This document shows, in pieces, positions 8,186 to 17,315 of a stretch of 64,000 bases of DNA; position 1 is the stretch's first letter, and the number at the start of each line of letters is the position of its first letter. The notes below the pieces were generated by a model. It was not told where the DNA came from and ran no database searches. It saw nothing but the letters and a program-made list of their open reading frames with translations. The position numbers and the translations under genes were made by a program. The stretch lies in the NCBI RefSeq assembly GCF_002797815.1, contig NZ_PGFJ01000002.1:558001-622000 (forward strand). Reading direction: 5' to 3'. Source of the stretch: Mucilaginibacter auburnensis (GTDB taxonomy: Bacteria; Bacteroidota; Bacteroidia; Sphingobacteriales; Sphingobacteriaceae).

Positions 8186-9052
8186 CTATAAGTAGCTGTT
8201 TACAGCATCCCTCACCCTGCCTAAATAACCGGCACCAAACAAGTTAAGATGTACCAGCAGCGGGTACAGGTTCCAAAGATCGGTGCGTTGCTGCCAGCCT
8301 TTGCTCAACGGAAAGGCTTCGTGGTAGCTGAGATAGAACTCATTAGAGAATCCGCCAAACAAGGTGGTCATAGCCAGATCAGCCTCCCTGTTGCCGTAAT
8401 ATACAGCAGGGTCTATCAGGTAGGGCTCATCAGCCGGTGTGGTGAGGTAGTTGCCGCTCCAAAGGTCGCCGTGCAGTAATGCGGGCGCTTCTTCGTCAAA
8501 CAGCTCGGGGAGTTTGGCATATAGTTTTTCAAAGTTACCGGCATCGGCATACTCTAAAAGTCGTTTATCAACCGCCATGCTCACCATGGGCTGCAGGCGT
8601 TCCTGCACAAAAAAATCGCTCCACTTGTTATGCTTACGGTTTGACTGCGGTAACGACCCCATGTAGTTATCATGGTCAAGCCCGAAACGCTCTGCAGTAT
8701 TTCTGTGCATGTCTGCCAGCTGAGTTCCTAACAGCGTAGTCGCCTGTACTGAACCTCGCTTACTGTCTATCCACTCCAGCAATAAAAAGCTCTCATTGCC
8801 GGCGTCGCCTTGTAAAATAATGGAAGGCACCCTCACGGTTCCGGTTTGGGTCATGAGTTGAAGACCTTGTGCTTCGGCCTCAAACATGCCGGGATAAAGG
8901 GTTTTGTGGTTAACCTTCAAAAAATATTTACCCGTTGCCGTTTGCAACTCGTAAGCTATATTGATGCTGCCGCCGCTCACAAAACGTGATCCGGTAATGG
9001 CAGTTGACAGGTGTGCCTCTACTATTGCTAATATCCCTTTGGATGGTGTCAT
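8186..9052 (-). CDS. Fructosamine/ketosamine-3-kinase family protein
   Basis: A 288-residue member of the FN3K/APH-like kinase family that phosphorylates sugar-amine adducts (Amadori products) on proteins or free amines, destabilising them so the amine is released. The catalytic loop ALLHGDLWSGNYL and the metal-binding LIDPAVYYGNREADLAMT are diagnostic, and the length is normal. The start at 9052 is followed by TPSKGILAIVEAHL, matching the N-terminal helix of the family. It stands alone and is divergent from lepA. A role in deglycation is inferred from the family. Confidence 0.88.
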   Translation of the reverse strand: MTPSKGILAIVEAHLSTAITGSRFVSGGSINIAYELQTATGKYFLKVNHKTLYPGMFEAEAQGLQLMTQTGTVRVPSIILQGDAGNESFLLLEWIDSKRGSVQATTLLGTQLADMHRNTAERFGLDHDNYMGSLPQSNRKHNKWSDFFVQERLQPMVSMAVDKRLLEYADAGNFEKLYAKLPELFDEEAPALLHGDLWSGNYLTTPADEPYLIDPAVYYGNREADLAMTTLFGGFSNEFYLSYHEAFPLSKGWQQRTDLWNLYPLLVHLNLFGAGYLGRVRDAVNSYL

Positions 9053-9104
9053 CGGTCCAAATTAGGTAAAACTAAAGTACCGTACAAATTTCAGGTAAAA
9101 AAGC

Positions 9105-9112
9105 TATTTTTG
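9105..9112 (+). promoter_or_regulatory. Likely -7 box of lepA (TATTTTTG)
   Basis: An exact match to the Bacteroidota -7 consensus TAnnTTTG, ending 7 bp before the lepA ATG. If used, transcription starts within a few bases of the start codon, giving a leaderless or nearly leaderless mRNA. No clear -33 TTG at the expected spacing was found. Confidence 0.45.
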
Positions 9113-9119
9113 CCGCTGA

Positions 9120-10907
9120 ATGAAGCACATACGCAATTTTTGTATTATAGCACATATTGACCACGGCAAGAGTACCCTTGCTGATAGGTTATTAGAATAT
9201 ACTAACACCATTACCCAGCGCGAGAGTCAGGCCCAACTGCTTGACGACATGGACCTTGAGCGTGAGCGGGGCATTACCATTAAAAGCCACGCCATACAAA
9301 TGGACTACGTGCTGGATGGTCAGCAATACGTGTTGAACCTGATTGACACGCCGGGCCACGTTGACTTTAGTTACGAGGTATCGCGCTCAATAGCTGCGTG
9401 CGAGGGCGCACTGTTGATAGTAGATGCCGCACAGGGTATACAGGCGCAAACCATATCCAACCTTTACCTGGCTTTAGAAAACGACCTGGAGATAATCCCG
9501 GTATTGAATAAGATGGACCTTCCCGGCGCTATGCCCGAGGAAGTTAAAGACCAGATTGTTGACCTGATAGGCTGCAAACGTGAAGATATTTTAGCAGCAT
9601 CAGGTAAAACAGGCTTGGGTGTGCATGATATTCTGCGTGCCATTGTAGAACGTGTACCCGCACCGGTTGGCGACCCAGAGGCACCACTGCAGGCCTTGAT
9701 ATTCGACTCGGTGTTTAACTCTTTCCGCGGCATTATAGCTTACTTTAAAGTTACCAACGGCGAGATACGCAAGGGCGACAAAGTAAAATTTGTGGCTACC
9801 GAGCGGGAATACATTGCTGACGAAATTGGCACACTGAAGCTTAAACCCCTGCCAAAGGATGTTGTAAAAACAGGTGACGTAGGCTACATTATCTCCGGCA
9901 TTAAAGAGGCGCGCGAGGTAAAGGTTGGTGATACCATCACCACTATTGACCGCCCTTGCGAAGAAGGCATACAGGGTTTTGAAGAAGTGAAACCGATGGT
10001 ATTTGCCGGTATTTATCCGGTTGATACAGAAGATTACGAAGAGCTGCGCGAGAGCATGGCCAAACTGCAACTGAATGATGCATCGCTGGTATTTGAACCG
10101 GAATCGTCAGCGGCTTTAGGTTTTGGTTTCCGTTGCGGTTTCCTGGGCATGCTTCATATGGAAATTATCCAGGAACGTTTGGAACGCGAGTTCAATATGA
10201 CGGTGATCACCACTGTTCCCAACGTATCCTACCTGGCCTACAGCACCAAGCAGGATGAGATTGTGGTTAACAACCCATCAGACCTGCCCGACCCAAGTAA
10301 GATTGACCGCGTAGAAGAACCCTACATTAAAGCTACCATCATCACCAAGGCTGACTTTGTTGGCCCGGTAATGTCGCTTTGTATCCAAAAGCGTGGTATG
10401 ATCGTTAACCAGTCGTACTTAACTTCTGACCGCGTGGAGCTGGTGTTTGAGATGCCAATGGGCGAAATTGTATTCGATTTTTATGATAAGCTTAAAACCA
10501 TCTCAAAGGGTTATGCTTCGTTTGACTACCATCAGATAGGTTACCGCTCGTCTGACCTGGTACGTTTAGATATCCGTTTGAACGGTGAACCTGTGGATGC
10601 ACTATCATCATTGATACACCGCAGCAACTCGTACGATTTTGGCAAGAAGATATGCGAGAAACTGAAAGAGCTATTGCCACGCCAGCAATTTGAAATTATT
10701 ATACAGGCCTCAATTGGCGCTAAAATTATAGCCCGCGAAACCGTAAAAGCCATGCGTAAAGACGTTACAGCAAAGTGTTATGGTGGTGATATATCGCGTA
10801 AACGTAAACTCTTAGAAAAACAAAAGGCCGGTAAAAAACGAATGCGCCAGGTAGGTAACGTGGAGATACCGCAAAGCGCGTTTATGGCGGTGTTGAAATT
10901 GGATTGA
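9120..10907 (+). CDS. lepA: Elongation factor 4 (LepA) ribosomal back-translocase GTPase
   Basis: A 595-residue translational GTPase of the LepA family that remodels stalled or mis-translocated ribosomes and influences initiation. G-domain motifs are AHIDHGKST (P-loop), DTPGHVDF and NKMDLPGA. The EF-G-like domains and the LepA-specific C-terminal domain ([20 protein letters not shown], then the basic [19 protein letters not shown]) are complete. The length equals the family norm. The start is the ATG at 9120, directly after [17 protein letters not shown] in the usual register. It is followed by folD after a perfect inverted repeat, so the two genes are probably separate units. Confidence 0.97.
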   Translation: MKHIRNFCIIAHIDHGKSTLADRLLEYTNTITQRESQAQLLDDMDLERERGITIKSHAIQMDYVLDGQQYVLNLIDTPGHVDFSYEVSRSIAACEGALLIVDAAQGIQAQTISNLYLALENDLEIIPVLNKMDLPGAMPEEVKDQIVDLIGCKREDILAASGKTGLGVHDILRAIVERVPAPVGDPEAPLQALIFDSVFNSFRGIIAYFKVTNGEIRKGDKVKFVATEREYIADEIGTLKLKPLPKDVVKTGDVGYIISGIKEAREVKVGDTITTIDRPCEEGIQGFEEVKPMVFAGIYPVDTEDYEELRESMAKLQLNDASLVFEPESSAALGFGFRCGFLGMLHMEIIQERLEREFNMTVITTVPNVSYLAYSTKQDEIVVNNPSDLPDPSKIDRVEEPYIKATIITKADFVGPVMSLCIQKRGMIVNQSYLTSDRVELVFEMPMGEIVFDFYDKLKTISKGYASFDYHQIGYRSSDLVRLDIRLNGEPVDALSSLIHRSNSYDFGKKICEKLKELLPRQQFEIIIQASIGAKIIARETVKAMRKDVTAKCYGGDISRKRKLLEKQKAGKKRMRQVGNVEIPQSAFMAVLKLD

Positions 10908-10920
10908 TAAACATAGAACC

Positions 10921-10975
10921 AAGAGGCAAGAATTAAGATGTAAGACACAAAAGTTCATCTTAATTCTTGCCTCTT
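10921..10975. repeat. 20-bp perfect inverted repeat between lepA and folD
   Basis: The arms 10921-10940 and 10956-10975 are exact reverse complements around a 15-bp loop. There is no T-run of classic length afterwards, so it may be a palindromic repeat that also stabilises or ends the lepA transcript. Confidence 0.7.
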
Positions 10976-10995
10976 AATTCTTAACTCTATAAGAA

Positions 10996-11877
10996 ATGCA
11001 GTTATTAGACGGCAAATACGTATCAGAAAAATTAAAAGGTGAGATTGCCGATGAGGCAGCGGCCTTGTTAGCAGAAAGAGGCAGAAAACCACATTTGGTT
11101 GCTGTTTTGGTTGGGCACGATGGTGGCAGCGAAACCTATGTGGCCAGCAAAATGAAGAACTGCGAGAAGGTAGGCTTCAAATCATCCTTAGTTCGTTATG
11201 AAAGCGATGTTACCGAAGAGGAGCTGCTAAAAAAAGTTGAAGAACTAAATGCCGATGCGGACATTGATGGCATTATTGTTCAATTGCCTTTACCCAAGCA
11301 TATCGACCCTGAAAAAGTAACTGAACGCATAGATCACCGGAAAGATGTTGACGGCTTCCACCCTGTCAACCTGGGTAGGATGCAGCGCAATTTACCATCA
11401 TTTATACCAGCTACACCTTATGGCATTACTTTAATGCTTAAAGAATATGGCATTGAAACCGCAGGTAAGCATTGCGTGGTAGTGGGTCGCAGCAACATTG
11501 TGGGTTCGCCTATGAGCATACTGATGGCTCGTAATACTACACCGGGCAATTGCACCGTAACCATTTGCCATAGCCGTACACCTGATATAAAGAAATTTAC
11601 GCTTGATGCCGATATATTGGTTGTAGCCATTGGTAAAAAGAACTTTGTCACCGCCGATATGGTAAAAGACGGTGCCGTGGTAATCGACGTAGGCATGAAC
11701 CGCGAAACTTCAACCATAACCAAATCAGGCTTTAAACTTTATGGCGATGTTGATTTTGACAACGTAGCGCCTAAAGCATCATGGATCACGCCGGTACCCG
11801 GTGGTGTTGGATTAATGACCATTATTGGTCTGTTAAAGAACACTTTGGCTTCTGCTAAGAAGGAAGTGTATCAATAA
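10996..11877 (+). CDS. folD: Bifunctional methylene-THF dehydrogenase/methenyl-THF cyclohydrolase
   Basis: A 293-residue FolD enzyme that interconverts 5,10-methylene-, 5,10-methenyl- and 10-formyl-tetrahydrofolate, supplying one-carbon units for purines. Visible motifs are [16 protein letters not shown] with the catalytic Tyr/Lys region, [14 protein letters not shown], the nucleotide-binding [16 protein letters not shown] and the C-terminal [12 protein letters not shown]. The length is typical. It is the only copy seen in the window; purL at 55.7 kb and folB at 15.5 kb belong to connected pathways. Confidence 0.97.
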   Translation: MQLLDGKYVSEKLKGEIADEAAALLAERGRKPHLVAVLVGHDGGSETYVASKMKNCEKVGFKSSLVRYESDVTEEELLKKVEELNADADIDGIIVQLPLPKHIDPEKVTERIDHRKDVDGFHPVNLGRMQRNLPSFIPATPYGITLMLKEYGIETAGKHCVVVGRSNIVGSPMSILMARNTTPGNCTVTICHSRTPDIKKFTLDADILVVAIGKKNFVTADMVKDGAVVIDVGMNRETSTITKSGFKLYGDVDFDNVAPKASWITPVPGGVGLMTIIGLLKNTLASAKKEVYQ

Positions 11878-11883
11878 AACCCT

Positions 11884-11981
11884 TGTCATCCTGAGCGATG
11901 CGAAGGATCTTGTAAACCTTGCTAAAGCCGTCGCTTAGCTAGCAAATCGTATAAGATCCTTCGCTATCGCTCAGGATGACA
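11884..11981. repeat. TGTCATCCTGAGCGA palindromic repeat after folD
   Basis: The arms 11884-11911 and 11953-11981 are inverted copies of a TCATCCTGAGCGAxxGCGAAGGATCTT-type word, differing by one or two bases. They lie between convergent folD and the thioesterase gene. Related palindromes are common in Bacteroidota intergenic DNA. It could act as a terminator or as a REP-like element. Confidence 0.75.
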
Positions 11982-12011
11982 GTCTTCTTAAAGTAAATGC
12001 TTTGTCATTCT

Positions 12012-12458
12012 TTAATTCGTATTCAGTATGAGCCTTGGCTCATCGTAGTCAATCATACGGTTACGCTCATCTTCCGGTATTGGTATTGATTTTTTAGCTT
12101 TGTAATCATAGCATACGCAAACAGTTTTTCCGGTTGTGCATATCTCATGGCCGTTCACGGTTTCTTTTACCAAAACGTGCATCATATCAAAACTACTGTT
12201 ACCTATGCGCACTACACGGGTATAGCAGGTAATTTTATCAAACAAGGTAACCTGTTTTAGGTAATTGATCTCTGAGCGACCTAAAATAATACCACATTTA
12301 TCAAAGTCCCATCCTATTGCGTCTTTCCAATAGTGGAAACGGGTATCCTCAAAGTAAGTTAAATACATGGCGTTATTAACGTGACCCACGGCATCAATAT
12401 CCGAGAAACGGATGGTTATAGGAAACTGAAATTTATATTCTGATAGTTTTTCAGGCAT
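12012..12458 (-). CDS. Acyl-CoA thioesterase, 4HBT hotdog fold
   Basis: A 148-residue hotdog-fold protein of the YbgC/4-hydroxybenzoyl-CoA thioesterase family. The segment ITIRFSDIDAVGHVNNAMYL carries the catalytic Asp region (DIDAVGHVNN) typical of these enzymes, which hydrolyse acyl-CoA or acyl-ACP thioesters. The substrate cannot be predicted. It is convergent with folD and divergent from hsp20. Confidence 0.85.
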   Translation of the reverse strand: MPEKLSEYKFQFPITIRFSDIDAVGHVNNAMYLTYFEDTRFHYWKDAIGWDFDKCGIILGRSEINYLKQVTLFDKITCYTRVVRIGNSSFDMMHVLVKETVNGHEICTTGKTVCVCYDYKAKKSIPIPEDERNRMIDYDEPRLILNTN

Positions 12459-12493
12459 TTTATGTCAATATGTCGGCATGTATTTGTTTTAAA

Positions 12494-12508
12494 ACGACAA
12501 AATGTCGT
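12494..12508. promoter_or_regulatory. ACGACA-AAA-TGTCGT palindrome upstream of hsp20
   Basis: A perfect 6-bp inverted repeat around AAA in the divergent promoter region between the thioesterase and hsp20 genes. It could be an operator. No regulator is assigned, and chance occurrence cannot be excluded. Confidence 0.3.
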
Positions 12509-12580
12509 AAAAATTATAAAATCATGCTCTGGTACGGGAGTTGAACAATAGCTTACGAAAATAATAAAAAGAAAAAATTT

Positions 12581-12586
12581 AGGAGG
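12581..12586 (+). promoter_or_regulatory. Strong Shine-Dalgarno AGGAGG before hsp20
   Basis: A full AGGAGG lies 8 bp before the ATG at 12595. Other genes in this window have AT-rich leaders with little or no Shine-Dalgarno match, so this suggests selection for high expression under stress. Confidence 0.75.
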
Positions 12587-12594
12587 ATATAAAA

Positions 12595-13032
12595 ATGACT
12601 TTAGTAAAATTTGGTAAAGAACAAAAAAACGGTTTGGTAAACCCATTTTTTAACGACGTATATTCGTTATTGAACGACTCGTTCCTGAACGAAAGACATG
12701 CTTCTACCGTACCTGCGGTTAACATTTCTGAAAGCGAAAATAGCTTTGAAGTAGCATTAGCCGTTCCGGGCTTGAAAAAAGAAGATATCAAGATCAATCT
12801 TGATAAAAACGTATTAAGCGTTTCTGCTGAAAAGAAAACTGAAACAACAGAAGAAAACAAGAAATACAGCAAACGCGAATACAACTTTAGCTCTTTCAGC
12901 AGATCGTTCACTTTACCGCAAAGTGCAGACAGCAGCAAAATTGAAGCAGCTTATGTTGATGGTATATTAACGCTTAGCATCGCTAAAAAAGAAGAAGCTA
13001 AGTTTCAGTCAAGAGAGATCACTTTAAAATAA
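12595..13032 (+). CDS. Small heat shock protein, Hsp20/alpha-crystallin family
   Basis: A 145-residue cytosolic holdase chaperone that binds unfolding proteins. The alpha-crystallin domain spans about residues 40-140 (NISESENSFEVALAVPGLKKED, split here as the first strands) and ends with the conserved A-x-x-x-G-I-L-T-L motif (YVDGILTLSIAKKEE). A strong AGGAGG site and a terminator at 13151-13170 bracket a monocistronic unit. A palindrome upstream may regulate it. Confidence 0.93.
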   Translation: MTLVKFGKEQKNGLVNPFFNDVYSLLNDSFLNERHASTVPAVNISESENSFEVALAVPGLKKEDIKINLDKNVLSVSAEKKTETTEENKKYSKREYNFSSFSRSFTLPQSADSSKIEAAYVDGILTLSIAKKEEAKFQSREITLK

Positions 13033-13150
13033 TATTTCGGACCAACCCCTATACCGGCAATGTGTTGATTGATTAGTGTGGCAAGTGCCGGGCCGGGTTA
13101 CCGAAAAAAAATACAATAGTTTTCATAAGTAATGTTGGTTTAGTTTGAAG

Positions 13151-13180
13151 AGCCCCGGTTTTCCGGGGCTTTTCTTTTTA
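13151..13180 (+). terminator. Rho-independent terminator after hsp20
   Basis: An 8-bp perfect G/C stem (13151-13158 with 13163-13170), a TTTT loop and a T-rich tail. It lies about 120 bp downstream of hsp20 and ahead of the next gene on the same strand. Confidence 0.9.
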
Positions 13181-13245
13181 TACAGTTTTCCTGAAAAATA
13201 ACGTTACAACAATTCAACTTGGCTTAGGATATGTATTTTAGCTGC

Positions 13246-14169
13246 ATGCACTTTTACGCTACAAAAGCACCTCGTTTTTTGGGTTTTTACTTACTGCTTT
13301 TAATCGCGGTAACATCATCATGTAAGTATGATAAACCAACCAACCGCAACCGCGTTTCATTTAAAAACGTAACCGGCATCAACTACATTGAAGTAAAACG
13401 CAGGTTTGGCGATGGCCTTTCTGTAAGTAAATATGGGTACGGACTTCGCCCATCATGGAAACTGTCATTCATCTCTGACGATTCTGCTAAGGTATTCAGT
13501 CCGGACTCAAACGCTATGCTGGGCTTTCATGTAACGCTTGACCACGATTCGCTTTTTCATGTGGCGCGCGCGTGGTTCAGAGCGAAAAAGATCACAAAGG
13601 ATAGCTTGGTGGTTCAGGTAATGAAGGTTGAATCAAAAGTTATTTATCTCGATAAATCGCAGGTATTCTTAACTTTTTATTCAGATAAATACATTCGCGA
13701 TGTACTGCACACCGTACCCGAGGCGCTGATGGGTAAAACAAAGGCCGACACGCTCTTTATGAAAAGTCGCGCCGCGGAGGTTAACAAAAATGCGGATAGC
13801 GCTTTTATTGCAACAAATTCGCCGGTATTTGAAAGTAAAACACCGTTGGCAACGGTAAAAAAAATTGAGGTAAAAGCCGACATAATGAACAACTACGACA
13901 ATTACGATCTGCCTAAATACGATATCACCATAAAAAACAAGTACAACAACTTCAACTACCCTGAATTGGTGGTAGTGATAGATCATAAAGGCAAGATCAA
14001 TTACATGTATTCTATGTGGGAACTACCGCCCGGAGGCAACGAAACCATAAAAGTACTTTTTGACAATTACGTAAAAACGTATTTTAACATAACACCAGGC
14101 AACACATTTGGCTTTCCGCATAATAGTTATGCTTATATAAATTTACGGGGAGTGTTGAATAGAGATTAG
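13246..14169 (+). CDS. Hypothetical lipoprotein, 307 aa
   Basis: No family was recognised. The ATG at 13246 gives a leader with a lipobox-like end (IAVTSSC, Cys near residue 24), so the protein is probably a lipid-anchored envelope protein. An earlier ATG at 13231 adds five residues. The mature part is rich in Lys, Asp and aromatic residues without obvious repeats or membrane spans. The last codons lie within the first copy of a 15-bp tandem duplication, so the natural C-terminus may have been altered by repeat growth. Confidence 0.6.
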   Translation: MHFYATKAPRFLGFYLLLLIAVTSSCKYDKPTNRNRVSFKNVTGINYIEVKRRFGDGLSVSKYGYGLRPSWKLSFISDDSAKVFSPDSNAMLGFHVTLDHDSLFHVARAWFRAKKITKDSLVVQVMKVESKVIYLDKSQVFLTFYSDKYIRDVLHTVPEALMGKTKADTLFMKSRAAEVNKNADSAFIATNSPVFESKTPLATVKKIEVKADIMNNYDNYDLPKYDITIKNKYNNFNYPELVVVIDHKGKINYMYSMWELPPGGNETIKVLFDNYVKTYFNITPGNTFGFPHNSYAYINLRGVLNRD

Positions 14170-14287
14170 TTGAACAGAGATTAGTTGAACGGTAAATTAG
14201 TAATATTTAGCTGAGAGCAGAGATTATCGGACTGATATTATCTAAGCGCTAATCAACTAATCTCTGATCAACCAGTCAACAAATCAA
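14161..14287. repeat. 15-bp tandem duplication and inverted copies
   Basis: AGAGATTAGTTGAAC occurs twice in perfect tandem (14161-14175, 14176-14190). An inverted copy of CAGAGATTAGTTGA (14175-14188) lies at 14253-14266. The block separates two convergent genes and can form a long hairpin. Confidence 0.75.
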
Positions 14288-15469
14288 CTACTTAAACGCC
14301 TCCTCGCCGGTTATATCCATACCGGTTATCAGCAGATGTATATCGTGGGTGCCTTCGTAGGTTACTACAGATTCCAGGTTCATCATGTGACGCATAATAG
14401 GGTATTCGCCGGTTATCCCCATGCCACCGAGCATCTGCCTTGCCTCGCGTGCAACGTTTAACGCCATTGCCACACTGTTACGTTTGGCCATTGATATCTG
14501 CGCCGGTGTTGCACGATTATCGCTCTTCAACACCCCCAAACGCCAAACCAATAGTTGTGCTTTAGTTATTTCGGTTATCATTTCGGCCAGTTTTTTTTGT
14601 TGCAGCTGAAACGCGGCTATGGGTTTACCAAATTGCTTACGCTCTTTAGCGTAATTCAACGCGGTATCATAGCAATCCATCGCCGCACCTATAGCGCCCC
14701 AGGCTATACCATAACGTGCCTGGTTCAAACATCCTAACGGCCCTTTTAGTCCTATAGCGTTGGGTAGTAAATTTTCTTTAGGCACTTTAACATTATCAAA
14801 AACCAACTCGCCCGTTGATGAAGCCCTAAGCGACCATTTGTTATGCGTCTCCGGTGTTGAAAAACCTTCCATACCCCTTTCAACAATTAACCCTTGTATT
14901 TTACCTTCCGGATTTTTCGCCCACACAATAGCAATGTCAGCAAATGGCGCATTTGATATCCACATTTTTGCACCATTAAGTAGGTAGTGGTCGCCCTCTT
15001 CTTTGAAATTAGTGGTCATGCCGCCCGGGTCAGATCCATGATCGGGTTCTGTCAAACCAAAACAGCCCATCAGTTCGCCCGTAGCCAGTTTAGGCAGATA
15101 CTTCACCTTTTGCTCTTCCGAACCATATGTATATATAGGATACATCACCAATGAGCCCTGCACAGATGCCGTTGACCTGATACCTGAGTCGCCCCGCTCT
15201 ATCTCCTGCATAATAATTCCGTAGGCCGTGTAATCTAATCCTAAACCGCCATACTGTTCGGGTATGGTTGGCCCAAAGGCTCCTATTTCAGCAAGCCCTT
15301 TAAGCAGATGTTTAGGAAACTCGGCACGCTGGGCATAATCCTCAATGATGGGACTTACTTCCTTTTTAACCCATTCGCGTACGGTGCTGCGTATCAGCTT
15401 ATGCTCATCGGTTAATAACTCATCCAGCAAATAATAATCGGGCGATTCAAATTGGTCTGTTTTAGCCAT
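14288..15469 (-). CDS. gcdH: Acyl-CoA dehydrogenase, glutaryl-CoA dehydrogenase type
   Basis: A 393-residue FAD-dependent acyl-CoA dehydrogenase. The C-terminal segment MRHMMNLESVVTYEGTHDIH, with Glu372 as the catalytic base, and GCFGLTEPDHGSDPGGM are characteristic of glutaryl-CoA dehydrogenases, which oxidise and decarboxylate glutaryl-CoA to crotonyl-CoA in lysine and tryptophan degradation. The length fits. The gene stands alone, so the substrate is inferred from family resemblance; another short-chain acyl-CoA is possible. Confidence 0.85.
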   Translation of the reverse strand: MAKTDQFESPDYYLLDELLTDEHKLIRSTVREWVKKEVSPIIEDYAQRAEFPKHLLKGLAEIGAFGPTIPEQYGGLGLDYTAYGIIMQEIERGDSGIRSTASVQGSLVMYPIYTYGSEEQKVKYLPKLATGELMGCFGLTEPDHGSDPGGMTTNFKEEGDHYLLNGAKMWISNAPFADIAIVWAKNPEGKIQGLIVERGMEGFSTPETHNKWSLRASSTGELVFDNVKVPKENLLPNAIGLKGPLGCLNQARYGIAWGAIGAAMDCYDTALNYAKERKQFGKPIAAFQLQQKKLAEMITEITKAQLLVWRLGVLKSDNRATPAQISMAKRNSVAMALNVAREARQMLGGMGITGEYPIMRHMMNLESVVTYEGTHDIHLLITGMDITGEEAFK

Positions 15470-15540
15470 AAATCAAATATAAACAACTGCTAACTTTTAT
15501 TAAATGTTTGCCAACCTTATTTAGCCAGCTACTAAAATTA

Positions 15541-15548
15541 TAAATTTG
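15541..15548 (+). promoter_or_regulatory. Likely -7 box of folB (TAAATTTG)
   Basis: An exact TAnnTTTG match ending 4 bp before the folB ATG at 15553. If active, the transcript would begin at or very near the start codon. Confidence 0.4.
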
Positions 15549-15552
15549 AGGC

Positions 15553-15912
15553 ATGATAGTAGCACTACGCGCAGCCGAGTTTTTTGCCTACCATGGCTTT
15601 TATCCGGAAGAACAACATACCGGCAATTGTTTTATTGTTGATATAGAAGTGGAGTTCACGCCAACTGCTAGCAGCGGTTTACACACCGACGACATTAACG
15701 ATACCGTAAACTATGAAGAACTTTACGACATAGCCAACAAACATATGCAACAACCGCAAAAGCTGATTGAAACGTTAGCTACGCTAATTTTAGAAGATGT
15801 TAAAGCGAGATATGGCTTTCTTGATAGAATTAACATCAGCATAAAAAAACAAAACCCGCTGGCGGGAGCAAAAGTTAAATACACAGAAATTATCGTTGGC
15901 TACAACAAATAA
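15553..15912 (+). CDS. folB: Dihydroneopterin aldolase
   Basis: A 119-residue FolB that converts 7,8-dihydroneopterin to 6-hydroxymethyl-dihydropterin and glycolaldehyde in folate synthesis. The N-terminus LRAAEFFAYHGFYPEEQHTGN has the conserved F-x-G/HGF-x-x-E segment, followed by TVNYEELYDIA and the Lys-containing SIKKQNPLAGAKV near the C-terminus. The length matches the family. The glcD-like gene starts 5 bp after its stop, so the two are co-transcribed, although the functional link is not obvious. Confidence 0.93.
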   Translation: MIVALRAAEFFAYHGFYPEEQHTGNCFIVDIEVEFTPTASSGLHTDDINDTVNYEELYDIANKHMQQPQKLIETLATLILEDVKARYGFLDRINISIKKQNPLAGAKVKYTEIIVGYNK

Positions 15913-15917
15913 CATCC

Positions 15918-17315
15918 ATGACGTACAATAAAATAACCGAAGATATACTCAACCAGATAATTGACATAGTTGGTACAGAAAACGTATTAACCGGCCAGAC
16001 AGAACTGGAAAAATATAGCCATGATGAGACTGAGGACCTTGAATATTACCCGGAAGTAGTCGCTAAACCCGCCACTCCGCAAGAGGTTGCCGCATTACTG
16101 GTATTGTGTAATGAACACCAAATACCCGTTACCCCACGTGGTGCGGGTACAGGACTGGCTGGTGGCGCGCTGGCTATAATGGGAGGCTTAATGCTGGCCA
16201 TGGAGCGTTTTAATAAGGTGTTGGAGGTTGACGAGCGCAACCTGCAGGCAACTGTTGAACCTGGTGTGATAACCGAAGTATTCATGAATCAGGTTGCTGA
16301 AATGGGATTGCTCTACCCTATTGATCCATCAAGCAAGGGCAGCTGCTTTTTAGGTGGAAATGTTGCACATGGCTCCGGTGGGCCAAGGGTAGTGAAATAT
16401 GGCACCATACGCGAGTATATACTTAACCTTGAAGTTGTTTTAGCATCGGGAGAGATCATCTGGACGGGAGCTAATACCCTTAAATACGCTTCGGGATATA
16501 ACCTTACCCAATTGTTTATTGGCTCGGAGGGTACGCTGGGCATTGTTACTAAAATTGTTGTGAAACTGATACCTGCCCCTACACGTGATGTATTGATGCT
16601 GGCTGCTTTCCCAGATCTGGAGACCGCTGCATCGGCCGTTTCTGCTATTTTCAGGGCAGGTATTGTACCATCGGCACTGGAGTTTATGGAGCGCAAGGGG
16701 ATTGAGTGGGTTAAAGAGAAAGATGGTGTTTATTTTGACCTGAAAGATGATGCCGCTGCTTTCCTGATGATAGAGATAGACGGCACCGATACCGATGTTA
16801 TTTTTGGTGAAGCCGAAAAAGTTAATGTGGTATTGGAGCAATTTGGATGCAACGACGTTTTGTTTGCCGAATCAACTACTCAAAAAGACGAGCTATGGCA
16901 CATGCGCCGCACAATGGCGGTATCGGTAAAAGCCAACTCTATTTATAAAGAAGAAGATTGTGTTGTACCAAGAGCCGCTTTGCCGGTATTAATAAAGGGC
17001 ATTAAAGATGCCGGTGCAAAATACGGCTTTGAATCTGTATGCTATGGACATGCCGGTGATGGGAACGTACACATAAACATCCTAAAAGGCGGCATGAGCG
17101 ATGACGACTGGAACAATAAACTCAAAGACGGTATACGCGACATATTTGAGCTAACCACTCAGTTAGGAGGCACCATCTCCGGAGAGCATGGGATCGGGCT
17201 TGTTCAAAAAGAGTTTATGCCTATAAAATATTCAGCGGTACATTTCCAATTATGGAAAGGTATTAAACAGGTGTTCGATCCTAAAGGTATCTTAAATCCG
17301 GGTAAAATATTTTAA
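15918..17315 (+). CDS. FAD-binding (S)-2-hydroxy-acid/D-lactate dehydrogenase, GlcD family
   Basis: A 465-residue flavoprotein of the FAD-linked oxidase family (PCMH-type FAD domain plus the FAD-oxidase C-terminal domain). The FAD-binding loop VTPRGAGTGLAGGAL and the C-terminal CYGHAGDGNVHINIL and GTISGEHGIGLVQKEF are diagnostic for GlcD/D-lactate dehydrogenase (cytochrome)-type enzymes. It probably oxidises glycolate or D-lactate and passes electrons to the membrane pool. No GlcE/GlcF partners are adjacent, favouring a single-subunit D-lactate dehydrogenase. It shares its last bases with a convergent small zinc-ribbon gene. Confidence 0.9.
   Translation: MTYNKITEDILNQIIDIVGTENVLTGQTELEKYSHDETEDLEYYPEVVAKPATPQEVAALLVLCNEHQIPVTPRGAGTGLAGGALAIMGGLMLAMERFNKVLEVDERNLQATVEPGVITEVFMNQVAEMGLLYPIDPSSKGSCFLGGNVAHGSGGPRVVKYGTIREYILNLEVVLASGEIIWTGANTLKYASGYNLTQLFIGSEGTLGIVTKIVVKLIPAPTRDVLMLAAFPDLETAASAVSAIFRAGIVPSALEFMERKGIEWVKEKDGVYFDLKDDAAAFLMIEIDGTDTDVIFGEAEKVNVVLEQFGCNDVLFAESTTQKDELWHMRRTMAVSVKANSIYKEEDCVVPRAALPVLIKGIKDAGAKYGFESVCYGHAGDGNVHINILKGGMSDDDWNNKLKDGIRDIFELTTQLGGTISGEHGIGLVQKEFMPIKYSAVHFQLWKGIKQVFDPKGILNPGKIF

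Noticed and set aside
13681..13986. 101-codon minus-strand frame opposite the lipoprotein
   Set aside because: It is Val/Tyr-rich and low complexity, antisense to a gene with a leader and normal codon use.
16313..16841. Two overlapping minus-strand frames of 127 and 133 codons
   Set aside because: They are shadows of the GlcD-like gene, whose FAD motifs are intact on the plus strand.
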